Part shown: positions 1 through 6,889 of the stretch, in pieces
Position numbering within the stretch: the stretch's first letter is position 1
How the letters are laid out: each line of letters opens with the position of its first letter
Origin: an uncultured Armatimonadota bacterium
GTDB lineage: Bacteria; Armatimonadota; Armatimonadia; Armatimonadales; Armatimonadaceae
Assembly: GCA_903915615.1 (NCBI GenBank)
Contig: CAIWTR010000698.1
Span: 1 to 11,263, forward strand
DNA length: 11,263 nt
Direction of reading: 5' to 3'
Program-made: the position numbers and the translations under genes
The notes under the pieces: generated by a model
What the model saw: only the letters and a program-made list of their open reading frames with translations
What the model was told of the DNA's origin: nothing
The model's database searches: none

Positions 1-533
1 ACCAATGCCATTGCCATCGGCTCGTTCGAAATGTTTCCATGCATGTGACCGAACATCGGCGTAAACGCCATCACGGCCGCGCATACAAGGCCTGCCGTTT
101 CTTGTTTGAAGGTGAGTTTTACAATGCAATACGAAAACCAAATGCTGATGGCACCAAACAGCAAACAAAGCCACCGGATGGACATTATTCGCATCGATGG
201 TGTGGCACCGCCGAGCGCCTTCCATACCGAAGCAGCCGCGGCATAGAAAAGTGGTGGATGCTGCGCCTGGTAGGACACGTACTGCTCAGGGTCTGTTCTA
301 CGATCTGGTGATGGCTTCGGGATTCCCTTTCCAGCAGCGATCGATTCGATGTAAATCTGATGCTCTTTTTCATCCGGGCCGAGTCCGTACAAACGGGTCT
401 CACTTGCCATCGATGCCGGTAAGTTGTCAGGGAGTTGTATCCCTTGGAGCGGTGTCGTACTTAGCCATTGGAAGCCAATTGCGATGTAAATGCTGATCAA
501 CACCACCATCAAAACATTGCTACGTTGCTTCAT
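1..533 (-). CDS. GT-C-type membrane glycosyltransferase-like protein, N-terminal 177 aa (cut by left window edge)
   Basis: An uninterrupted minus-strand frame opens at the ATG at 533-531 and runs off the left edge with no stop. It starts with a hydrophobic segment (residues about 8-24). An acidic loop motif GPDEKEH follows at 52-58, then QHPPLFY at 91-97, a further membrane stretch (about 121-140) and NISNEP at 167-172. The next gene upstream in the operon has the same order of landmarks (PDEAAH, HQPPLFY, SND), so the two are probably diverged paralogues. In GT-C enzymes (GT39/ArnT-like, and the related DUF2142 proteins) the first-loop acidic residue is catalytic and the substrate is a lipid-linked sugar; that role is inferred here. 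The start overlaps the upstream stop as ATGA. A GGAGG lies about 12 bases upstream, slightly far for a ribosome binding site. Donor and acceptor cannot be read from sequence. Confidence 0.82.
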   Translation of the reverse strand, partial: MKQRSNVLMVVLISIYIAIGFQWLSTTPLQGIQLPDNLPASMASETRLYGLGPDEKEHQIYIESIAAGKGIPKPSPDRRTDPEQYVSYQAQHPPLFYAAAASVWKALGGATPSMRIMSIRWLCLLFGAISIWFSYCIVKLTFKQETAGLVCAAVMAFTPMFGHMHGNISNEPMAMAL

Positions 534-1834
534 TGGGATGCGAAACCTCCACCGAGGAGCTGCTTAATGGTCAGGAGCCCCAAAATCACAGCAGGAGTGT
601 AGGCTAACCACTGCAGCTTTGATAGATGCTTCCATCCAACAATGGTAAGCACCGAGATTGGAAGGAGTGCGGGTAGAAAATAGCGTCCCTGTGCCTGGAA
701 AACCTGAGAGATAAAGGCATAGTAGAACGGCATGATTACGATTGGAACAAGGAGCAATGCGCTCATCAATGGGACATTCACTCGGTTTTGTGGATCACGA
801 AATGCGCGGATGATTCCTACTAATGCCGGCGTGATCACAAACATGATGACAACAAATGGCAACGGCTCCCCCGCGAATCTGCTTAGCGGTGTGTTTGGGT
901 GAACAAAATACCAAAACGATGCAAGAGACCTCACAGCGACTTGCCGGATGTAGTCTGCATGCGACCATCCCGCAACCTTCTCGATATCAGCTGGGCTGAA
1001 GTTTGGTCCGGTCGCAACGTAAATGGTCCGTGCAAGTGGATCCGCATAGAGACTGAGGTTTCGCAGCCACATCGGGGCAGTCAAGATTCCAACGCCAACA
1101 AGCATCATAGCGAATTGGCTACAAAACTTCACAGTCAGTCCCGCAGACTTGATTTTGTAAACGGCAGCCACGATCACCAACCACGGCAGTAACTGAAGGA
1201 CGGTTAGCTTTGCATACAGTCCAGCGGTGATTGCAACTCCTAATAGAATGAGAGCACGCAGCTCGACATTCTTACTTCTGATGACCGTAAGCGCTTCACC
1301 GATGATAATCGCACAGAGCAAGTGGGTCAGCGCATCGTTGGACACGGCCCCACCAAGCTGAGCTTGTACCGGCAGCACACACAGGAATGCTCCAAGGGGG
1401 CGCACAAAGTCATCCCCAAACTGGGTACCAATCCACTTGCAGCAATATGCAACAGTCAGTCCGGCAAGGATCGCCGACAGGAGGCGGATAACCAGAAAGT
1501 CACCACCAAGCACTTTGAGAATCGCTGCGAGCAAGTAGAACAACGGTGGCTGATGGGCTTCATCCCGGCTAAGCGCACCTTCTGGAAGGTCAGTCATCCC
1601 TGTGGCACGCTGAATGGAGCTGATGACATTTTCAGGAAGAGGTGCCCTGCCAGGCGGAGGGACAAAGACTGGCAGACGCTTTGTCGTGCTGATCAGGCGA
1701 ATGTTATCCCAGTGAGCTGCTTCATCTGGATTATTGCCAAATGGAACCATTGCTACAAAGAGAACGGATACAAGAAACGCCAACACTCCGAGGACTGCAT
1801 GTGTTGGAATCTGTTTATTGGATGTTGATGCCAT
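530..1834 (-). CDS. GT-C/DUF2142-like multi-pass membrane glycosyltransferase, 434 aa
   Basis: Probable integral-membrane glycosyltransferase using a polyprenyl-linked sugar on the outer face of the inner membrane; this role is inferred from fold-type features. Residues 11-31 form the first membrane helix. The loop motif NNPDEAAH at 34-41 supplies the acidic pair typical of GT-C enzymes, HQPPLFY follows at 94-100, and VSND lies after the next helices. The rest is a series of hydrophobic segments to the C-terminus. I chose the ATG at 1834, which overlaps the upstream gene by 20 bases and has AGGA about 11 bases before it. An in-frame TTG at 1864 would add ten charged residues and lengthen the overlap to 50 bases. 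The stop overlaps the next start (ATGA). Exact sugar and acceptor are unknown; an O-antigen ligase or a Wzy-type polymerase is less likely given the PDE and PPLFY motifs. Confidence 0.82.
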   Translation of the reverse strand: MASTSNKQIPTHAVLGVLAFLVSVLFVAMVPFGNNPDEAAHWDNIRLISTTKRLPVFVPPPGRAPLPENVISSIQRATGMTDLPEGALSRDEAHQPPLFYLLAAILKVLGGDFLVIRLLSAILAGLTVAYCCKWIGTQFGDDFVRPLGAFLCVLPVQAQLGGAVSNDALTHLLCAIIIGEALTVIRSKNVELRALILLGVAITAGLYAKLTVLQLLPWLVIVAAVYKIKSAGLTVKFCSQFAMMLVGVGILTAPMWLRNLSLYADPLARTIYVATGPNFSPADIEKVAGWSHADYIRQVAVRSLASFWYFVHPNTPLSRFAGEPLPFVVIMFVITPALVGIIRAFRDPQNRVNVPLMSALLLVPIVIMPFYYAFISQVFQAQGRYFLPALLPISVLTIVGWKHLSKLQWLAYTPAVILGLLTIKQLLGGGFASQ

Positions 1835-3725
1835 AGACAACGGTTTCCTGTCCTTCTCTTCCAAAGCTTACGAGCGGTGTAAAGCGTCCGGATAACACGG
1901 CATCATCAACCAAAGCTCTCCAGCCACCGGATACAGATCCCTTATCAGCGCTTCGATTGGCATTATTGATTAGCACAGTTGTGTAGCCACGTTGCTTCAA
2001 TTCTCTGGCGAGTGCAGCAGAGTCAGCAAACGAAGCCCATGGAAGCAATCCATCCGCGTGATTAGGTTCCGCCCAGAGAATCTGTCGATCGATGTAATAT
2101 CCCCGAACCTCATCGAACAGAGCCACCTTTGCATCGATGGGAGTGTTTTGATTAATCCAGACAGAGGCTCTGCCCAGTGGCCCCAAGCGCCGAAAGATCT
2201 GCTCTTCCCGAGATTGGCGTGCTGTCAGAGTATTAATGCCATCCGTGATCAGGGGCGAACACACTGATAATGTCCAGACAAAACAAATGGCTGTTATGCC
2301 CGCAAGTGTGACCCGGAGTGGCTTGGTTGCATTTGCGAAGACGACTCCCATCAGCACCGCTGCGCAGGGAATGCCAGGGAGCAGGTAACGCGTTTGTTGC
2401 ATCAAAACAAACCAGCTTGCCCCGATTCCGAGGCCAAAGAACAGTATCGAAAGTGATTCCCGTGACAGCTTGGGAGCCACCCAAAGTAAGCCCACGAGAG
2501 CAATCACCAATGTAGGGGCGAGGCCAAACTGAACGTATTCCGTAAAAATCCACGGCCGTTGCCCGACGAGCAAAGCCTCATTGACCAGATTCCAAGGTGC
2601 CATCAGTGCATCGACAGGCTTTTTACCAAGTCCAAAGGCTGCCTGATCCACGGCGTAGCGGGCTGCATGTTCAGCTGTCCAATATTTGCCACCGAAGATT
2701 TGATAGAAGTACGGGTATACCGGATTGCCTGTGTAGAGAAATGTCTTGATGTACCAAGGGCTACCGACAGCCAAGCCAAGCCCGCCCCAGATAGCTGCAT
2801 GACTTACTGTCGTTGCGAGCTGCGTCTTTCGGATGAAAAATCCATAGGAAAGCATCCCGGCTAGAATCATCCCCCAGAACAGCAAGACTGTCATCTTTGT
2901 TCCAAGGGCGCAGCCCATGAGGACTCCACTGAGGACTAGCATTTGCAATCGCTGCGACTGACTTGGTGTCGTCTCGCCTTCCGTCTTCATGAGAAGAAGG
3001 AGAATTGAGAGCGATGTCCACACGAAAAGCGTCGTGGCAATGTCAACATAGGCAACCGTCATCTCCCAAAAAACCATCGGGATCGACAGCAATGCCCCAA
3101 CCGCTACCAGGGGAGCGAATTTGCTGTTTGGGATTAGGCGTCGCGATGTTGCATACACACTTATGGCAAGTGCCAGTCCGCAGAGCGTATGCAGCCACTT
3201 TGCAGCGGCTTCGCTTCCTGCCGACAGCATCGCCAAGTAACCGAGCTGCATCGTAAAGGGAAAGTTTGAGTGATGGTCGTAGGGAATGAAGTGGATGCGT
3301 CCGGCTCTAAGCCATGTCCTTGGGACTGCAAAGTGGTAGGAGAGCGTGTCCCATTCCAGCGTTCCAGGAGGTGCTGCGGCGCCAACGCCAGCAGCCAGAA
3401 CCATGATCAGAACCAGTCCGAGTGCCAAGCATCCCTGTAGGTTGAGCCTCGGAAGGGTGAGTTTCAGCTGCGGTTTCTCACGTGTCAACCCGACCAGCCA
3501 CGAGACGACTCCAATGGCGCAAATTGTCCCCCAGATTGCCATCGGCCTCGCTTGACCTGCAAGCCCAATAGCCATCACGGCAAGTGGAAGCAAACCCGTT
3601 CCGACGGTCCATGCAAGTGCAGTTCGCTCAAACGGCCGCCAAGCCCACGACGGTACTAGGAGACGGCCGACCCCGATGGCTGAAAACGACCATGTCAGGA
3701 TTGCAATTAGACTTATCAGTATCAT
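1815..3725 (-). CDS. ArnT/GT39-like membrane glycosyltransferase with soluble C-terminal domain, 636 aa
   Basis: Large polytopic membrane protein of probable GT-C fold. Several hydrophobic helices fill residues 1-120. The first large loop carries EWDTLSYH at 124-131, followed by DHHSNFPF at 150-157, matching the position of the catalytic acidic loop and the HP(S/P) segment in ArnT and PMT relatives. Further helices run to about residue 490. The last 130 residues are hydrophilic, starting near WINQNTPIDAKV and including RGYYIDRQILW and YTTVLINN; this resembles the small alpha/beta domain found at the C-terminus of many bacterial GT39-like proteins and should face the periplasm. It sits 18 bases after the methyltransferase gene with a weak GGAT upstream of the ATG. 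It is not an obvious paralogue of the two shorter glycosyltransferases downstream, since it lacks their PDE and PPLFY pair. Sugar donor and acceptor are unknown. Confidence 0.82.
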   Translation of the reverse strand: MILISLIAILTWSFSAIGVGRLLVPSWAWRPFERTALAWTVGTGLLPLAVMAIGLAGQARPMAIWGTICAIGVVSWLVGLTREKPQLKLTLPRLNLQGCLALGLVLIMVLAAGVGAAAPPGTLEWDTLSYHFAVPRTWLRAGRIHFIPYDHHSNFPFTMQLGYLAMLSAGSEAAAKWLHTLCGLALAISVYATSRRLIPNSKFAPLVAVGALLSIPMVFWEMTVAYVDIATTLFVWTSLSILLLLMKTEGETTPSQSQRLQMLVLSGVLMGCALGTKMTVLLFWGMILAGMLSYGFFIRKTQLATTVSHAAIWGGLGLAVGSPWYIKTFLYTGNPVYPYFYQIFGGKYWTAEHAARYAVDQAAFGLGKKPVDALMAPWNLVNEALLVGQRPWIFTEYVQFGLAPTLVIALVGLLWVAPKLSRESLSILFFGLGIGASWFVLMQQTRYLLPGIPCAAVLMGVVFANATKPLRVTLAGITAICFVWTLSVCSPLITDGINTLTARQSREEQIFRRLGPLGRASVWINQNTPIDAKVALFDEVRGYYIDRQILWAEPNHADGLLPWASFADSAALARELKQRGYTTVLINNANRSADKGSVSGGWRALVDDAVLSGRFTPLVSFGREGQETVVYGINIQ

Positions 3726-3743
3726 TGGCTGTTTATCCGGTAC

Positions 3744-4697
3744 CTATGCAGGCTTTTGTGCTGCAAGCTCCATCACTTCCCCTTGAATGACATCCCCGAG
3801 CATATCGGACAGGCGCTGCTGGCCGATGAAGAGCTTGGTTCTAAGGCTTCCATCCTTGTCCGTCACACCGGAACCAGGATCATCATTGTCACCGAGGGGC
3901 CGCCCGGATACCGCGCGCATCGCATAACGAAGCGATTGCAGACTATTCACCAAGGGCTGGAAATGCGTACTTTTCAGATAGAACCCTGATTCCTCGATGA
4001 TTCGCTGCAGCGAGCGAGGGTTAAACCCCCAGAAGTGCCGGGGCAAATCGAGTGCATACCAGCAGGACCCGAAGAGGCTTGATTCCAGGGACCCCGCATT
4101 TGGCACCGCGATGTACAGGATTCCACCGGGCTTGAGAAGCGTATAGGCGCGCTCAAGGTCTTCCCGAGGGTTTCCGACATGTTCAAGACAGTGGATGAAC
4201 GAGATGACATCGAACTGTTCACCCGTATCAAAGGAATGTAAGTCGCCGATGAAAGGATTGACACCTGTCCGGCCAAATGCGAGCTCGGCGGCGACAGGGT
4301 CGGTTTCGATGCCATTCACATCAAAACCGGAGCGCTGCATCGCAGCCATTACCCGTCCATCTCCACAGCCAACATCGAGAAAGCGACCACATTCACGATC
4401 TGCCGTCTTCAGAATCCGCTTGGCTATATGATCTGCCGCATACTGAAGGCGTGTGTTCAGACCACTGTCACCAGCATCCCCCTCTGCTCGCGCATAAATG
4501 ACTGGCGCATAGTGCTTGGCCATCGTCTCGTGGGATGGTCGCGGATCAAGCCGTACGGTTCCACAGCGGATGCACTTGACGGCCTTAAAGCAGCGTGGCC
4601 CTCCCAGCAGGTGGTCACCAGCCAGACGCCAATGCTTTGCGCCACGCGTTCCACAAACGCAACAAGATAGCGTAGTTTCAGCCCAGCCCATACTCAT
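3744..4697 (-). CDS. Zinc-ribbon class I SAM-dependent methyltransferase, 317 aa
   Basis: Soluble S-adenosylmethionine-dependent methyltransferase of the Methyltransf_23-like group. An N-terminal four-cysteine ribbon is visible, with CxxC at C12/C15 and at C42/C45, followed by LDPRPS. The Rossmann core follows: motif I FLDVGCGDG at 106-114, the acidic ribose-binding residue in IETD at 130-133, CLEHVGNP at 170-177 and LLKPGG at 187-192. The PRHFWGFNP segment at 219-227 is typical of family members found in polysaccharide and natural-product clusters. No signal peptide or membrane segment is present, so it should be cytoplasmic. The start overlaps the metallophosphoesterase stop as ATGA, with GGA about 9 bases ahead; a second ATG six bases later is possible. 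Lying beside three membrane glycosyltransferases, it probably methylates a sugar or lipid-linked intermediate. That substrate is inference from context. Confidence 0.9.
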   Translation of the reverse strand: MSMGWAETTLSCCVCGTRGAKHWRLAGDHLLGGPRCFKAVKCIRCGTVRLDPRPSHETMAKHYAPVIYARAEGDAGDSGLNTRLQYAADHIAKRILKTADRECGRFLDVGCGDGRVMAAMQRSGFDVNGIETDPVAAELAFGRTGVNPFIGDLHSFDTGEQFDVISFIHCLEHVGNPREDLERAYTLLKPGGILYIAVPNAGSLESSLFGSCWYALDLPRHFWGFNPRSLQRIIEESGFYLKSTHFQPLVNSLQSLRYAMRAVSGRPLGDNDDPGSGVTDKDGSLRTKLFIGQQRLSDMLGDVIQGEVMELAAQKPA

Positions 4698-5431
4698 TCT
4701 GTACCATCCAATGCGATCATCGAATAATCAACAAGAACTGAATCTTCAAACACGGCCATTCCGGCAAATCGTCCAAACGATCCTGCTTGCAATATAGGAA
4801 TACCATTCACCACTTCGGGTTCTGTATGAAGCCTATGCGAGTGGCCACTTACAATAACATCGATATCAGGTACCGCCTCTGCCAGTGCTCTGTCAGCAGC
4901 GATTCCGATATGTGTAAGCGCGATGAGAACATCAACCTGCGATCTAAGGGTTTGTGCAAGAGTCTTGACTGTATCGATGGGAGGTTCGAATACCGTATCC
5001 CATGCGATGGACATTTTGGAGCGTCGGGTCACCATCGGTACGGTAACGCCTATGACACCAATCTTTAGACCAGCCCTTTCTACACAGATGTGTGATGTGA
5101 AAGGTAGAGAAGCGGTTCCGCTTTTAGAGACCTGATTTGCAGACAGAACTGGGCAAGGCACTCCTGCGAGCTTCCCGCGAATTACGGATAGCATCGGGTG
5201 TGTTTCCCGATTTCCTACCGTGATGGCATCATAGCCAACACGGCGCATTTCGTTCCAAATGCGTTCCTGTCCAATACTTGCCCCAAGGTTTCCCGCTTTT
5301 ATGCAATCTCCCGCATCCAGGACAAGGTGTGGATACGGGCATGATTCAACAATCCCGACAAGGCGATTGGCAGCATTGGGGGACAGCCGGTCATGAAAAT
5401 CATTCGTATGGATGATCCCCCATTTACGCAT
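4694..5431 (-). CDS. Calcineurin-like metallophosphoesterase, 5'-nucleotidase/UshA-type N-domain only, 245 aa
   Basis: Two-metal phosphoesterase related to the catalytic domain of 5'-nucleotidases. Metal-ligand motifs appear in order: NDFHDR (D11, H13), DAGDC (D42), GNRE at 73-76 (N74), LTHIG (H174) and SGHSHRLH (H197, H199). The protein ends soon after the last motif, so the C-terminal substrate-specificity domain of UshA-type enzymes (about 500 aa) is absent. There is no signal peptide, so it should be cytoplasmic. The usual GNHE motif reads GNRE: the His that assists catalysis is Arg (codon CGG), while the metal-binding Asn is kept. The ATG shares a base with the der stop (TAATG), with AAGGA 9 bases upstream, indicating translational coupling. 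Substrate could be a nucleotide, a nucleotide-sugar or another phosphoester; the sequence does not decide. Confidence 0.88.
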   Translation of the reverse strand: MRKWGIIHTNDFHDRLSPNAANRLVGIVESCPYPHLVLDAGDCIKAGNLGASIGQERIWNEMRRVGYDAITVGNRETHPMLSVIRGKLAGVPCPVLSANQVSKSGTASLPFTSHICVERAGLKIGVIGVTVPMVTRRSKMSIAWDTVFEPPIDTVKTLAQTLRSQVDVLIALTHIGIAADRALAEAVPDIDVIVSGHSHRLHTEPEVVNGIPILQAGSFGRFAGMAVFEDSVLVDYSMIALDGTE

Positions 5432-6783
5432 TAATCTTCGTCCTTGGCATTGGACTTACGAGCAATAATCTTGACAGGAGTTCCCTCGAACGCGACATGC
5501 TTACGTAGCTGATTCTCCAAGTATCGTAGATACGTAAAGTGCAGACTTTCAGGATCGTTGACCTTTAGGATAATCGTCGGAGGCTTCACGGAAACCATCG
5601 TTGCGTAGCGCAGCTTCAACGTGTGGCCCTTGTGGCTGGTTGGTCGTGCATCCACCGCATCACGGAAAATACGGTTCAGTTCACCGGTCGTAATACGCAT
5701 CGCGTTCGCATCCGCCGCATCAAGACATGCTTCAATCAGCGGACCGATACCACTACATGCCTTTGCCGAACAGAATGCGACAGGAGCGTAGCTGACATAA
5801 GGCATTTCATCGCGAATGTGCTGCGTCACAGCGGTCATCGGGGCCTTTTGTGGGTAAGTTGCCAAGGCTTTCGCGCGTCCAAGGTCCCACTTATTGACAG
5901 CAATAACGGCTGCTTTACCTTCTTCGTGTGCGAAACCAGCGACGCGCTTGTCTCCATCGAGGAGACCTTCGATGCTATCGACGACGGTGATTGCAACATC
6001 GCAGCGCTCAATCGCACGCGTGGCTCGGAGCACAGAGTAGTACTCAACCGTCCCTTGGATTTTCCCAGCTCGGCGGATACCGGCGGTATCAACGAGAACA
6101 ATCTTACGCCCATCCCATTCGAATGGAGTGTCAACTGCATCACGTGTCGTACCCGCTATAGGACTTACAATCGCACGCTCTTCACCAAGAATCGCATTCA
6201 ACATCGATGACTTGCCAACATTTGGCCGTCCGACGAGCGCGATGCGAACGACATCGCTTTCGATCTGTGGCTCTGGAACCATCGCTGGAAATGCTTCCAC
6301 GATGTCATCGAGCAAGTCGGCAACACCACGACCACCGAGCGCACTGATCGGATAAATCTCACCAAGTCCAAGGGAATAGAACTCGGATGAATCCTGTGCC
6401 CTCTTTATGTTGTCGGCCTTGTTAATGGCGAGGAACATCGGAGTTCCCTGCGCTCGCCGGAGCTGATTCGCAAGCTCGATGTCGTTCGGAGTTACGCCCT
6501 GTGTCGCATCACAGACGATGAGAATGACATCCGCTTCCTCCATCGCGACTTCGGCCTGAATCCGGATCTGAACCTGCATAGGGTCTTCAGCATCCATCGA
6601 GATACCGCCGGTATCGATGAGGGTATACTCTCGACCGTTCCATTCACCATCTGCGTAGAGGCGATCACGGGTGATGCCAGGGGTGTCCTCGACAATGGCG
6701 ATACGTCGCCCTGTAAGGCGGTTGAATAAAGTGGACTTGCCGACATTCGGTCGGCCAACTACTGCTACGATGGGCTTTGGCAT
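5431..6783 (-). CDS. der: Ribosome-assembly GTPase Der (EngA), 450 aa
   Basis: Essential double-GTPase that acts in maturation of the 50S ribosomal subunit. The first G domain shows GRPNVGKS at 10-17, ITRD at 37-40, DTGG at 57-60, NKAD at 121-124 and SAL at 147-149. The second shows GRPNVGKS at 185-192, TTRD at 212-215, DTAG at 232-235, NKWD at 297-300 and SAK at 339-341. The C-terminal KH-like domain occupies about 360-441. Length is normal for the family. The start at 6783 gives the standard MPKPIVAVVGRPN beginning and has GGGAGG ending 6 bases ahead; longer in-frame starts would add non-homologous residues. It is the first gene of the minus-strand run, with its stop coupled to the phosphoesterase start. 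All nucleotide-binding motifs are intact. Confidence 0.98.
   Translation of the reverse strand: MPKPIVAVVGRPNVGKSTLFNRLTGRRIAIVEDTPGITRDRLYADGEWNGREYTLIDTGGISMDAEDPMQVQIRIQAEVAMEEADVILIVCDATQGVTPNDIELANQLRRAQGTPMFLAINKADNIKRAQDSSEFYSLGLGEIYPISALGGRGVADLLDDIVEAFPAMVPEPQIESDVVRIALVGRPNVGKSSMLNAILGEERAIVSPIAGTTRDAVDTPFEWDGRKIVLVDTAGIRRAGKIQGTVEYYSVLRATRAIERCDVAITVVDSIEGLLDGDKRVAGFAHEEGKAAVIAVNKWDLGRAKALATYPQKAPMTAVTQHIRDEMPYVSYAPVAFCSAKACSGIGPLIEACLDAADANAMRITTGELNRIFRDAVDARPTSHKGHTLKLRYATMVSVKPPTIILKVNDPESLHFTYLRYLENQLRKHVAFEGTPVKIIARKSNAKDED
5441..5445 (-). promoter_or_regulatory. Shine-Dalgarno for the metallophosphoesterase, inside der
   Basis: Minus-strand AAGGA sits 9 bases before the ATG at 5431, within the last der codons (the acidic KDED tail). 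With the TAATG junction it supports translational coupling and the chosen start. Confidence 0.65.
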
Positions 6784-6889
6784 CGATTTCCTCCCGAGAG
6801 TACGGCTAATTTTGGCTTGGCAGTGTACCACGTTGGATGCATTAAAGGATGTGTGAAACCTCCGGGGATGTTCGACTGTCTATTCCACC
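6784..6889. promoter_or_regulatory. Divergent intergenic region, candidate promoters for der operon and outer-membrane gene
   Basis: This 106-base gap separates the two divergent units, so it must hold both promoters unless either gene is transcribed from elsewhere. On the minus strand, TGGTACACT (6830-6822) resembles an extended -10 element (TGn then 4 of 6 consensus bases) and would give a leader of about 30 bases before der. On the plus strand, TTGGCA (6817-6822) is a good -35 match, with a weak CATTAA (6840-6845) 17 bases later. The two candidates overlap, so the two polymerases could compete. No clear operator or riboswitch structure was seen. All site assignments are by eye. Confidence 0.35.
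6790..6795 (-). promoter_or_regulatory. Strong Shine-Dalgarno for der
   Basis: Minus-strand GGGAGG is followed by AAATCG and the ATG at 6783, a near-ideal 6-base spacing. This fixes the der start and rules out upstream alternatives that would prepend residues not found in the family. Confidence 0.85.

Noticed and set aside
39..496. Plus-strand open frames of 90 and 99 aa and a minus-strand 72-aa frame at the left edge
   Set aside because: The minus-strand frame from 533 to 1 is continuous and carries the GT-C-like motifs shared with its neighbour; the others are shadows.
1322..1828. Plus-strand 168-aa open frame opposite the 434-aa glycosyltransferase
   Set aside because: The composition is Arg/Cys/Gln-rich with no membrane or domain pattern, and the minus-strand frame encodes a coherent membrane protein with family motifs.
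5623..6210. Plus-strand 195-aa open frame antisense to der
   Set aside because: It lies wholly within der, whose motifs are intact; the frame shows no recognisable domain, and the antisense opening follows from der codon use.
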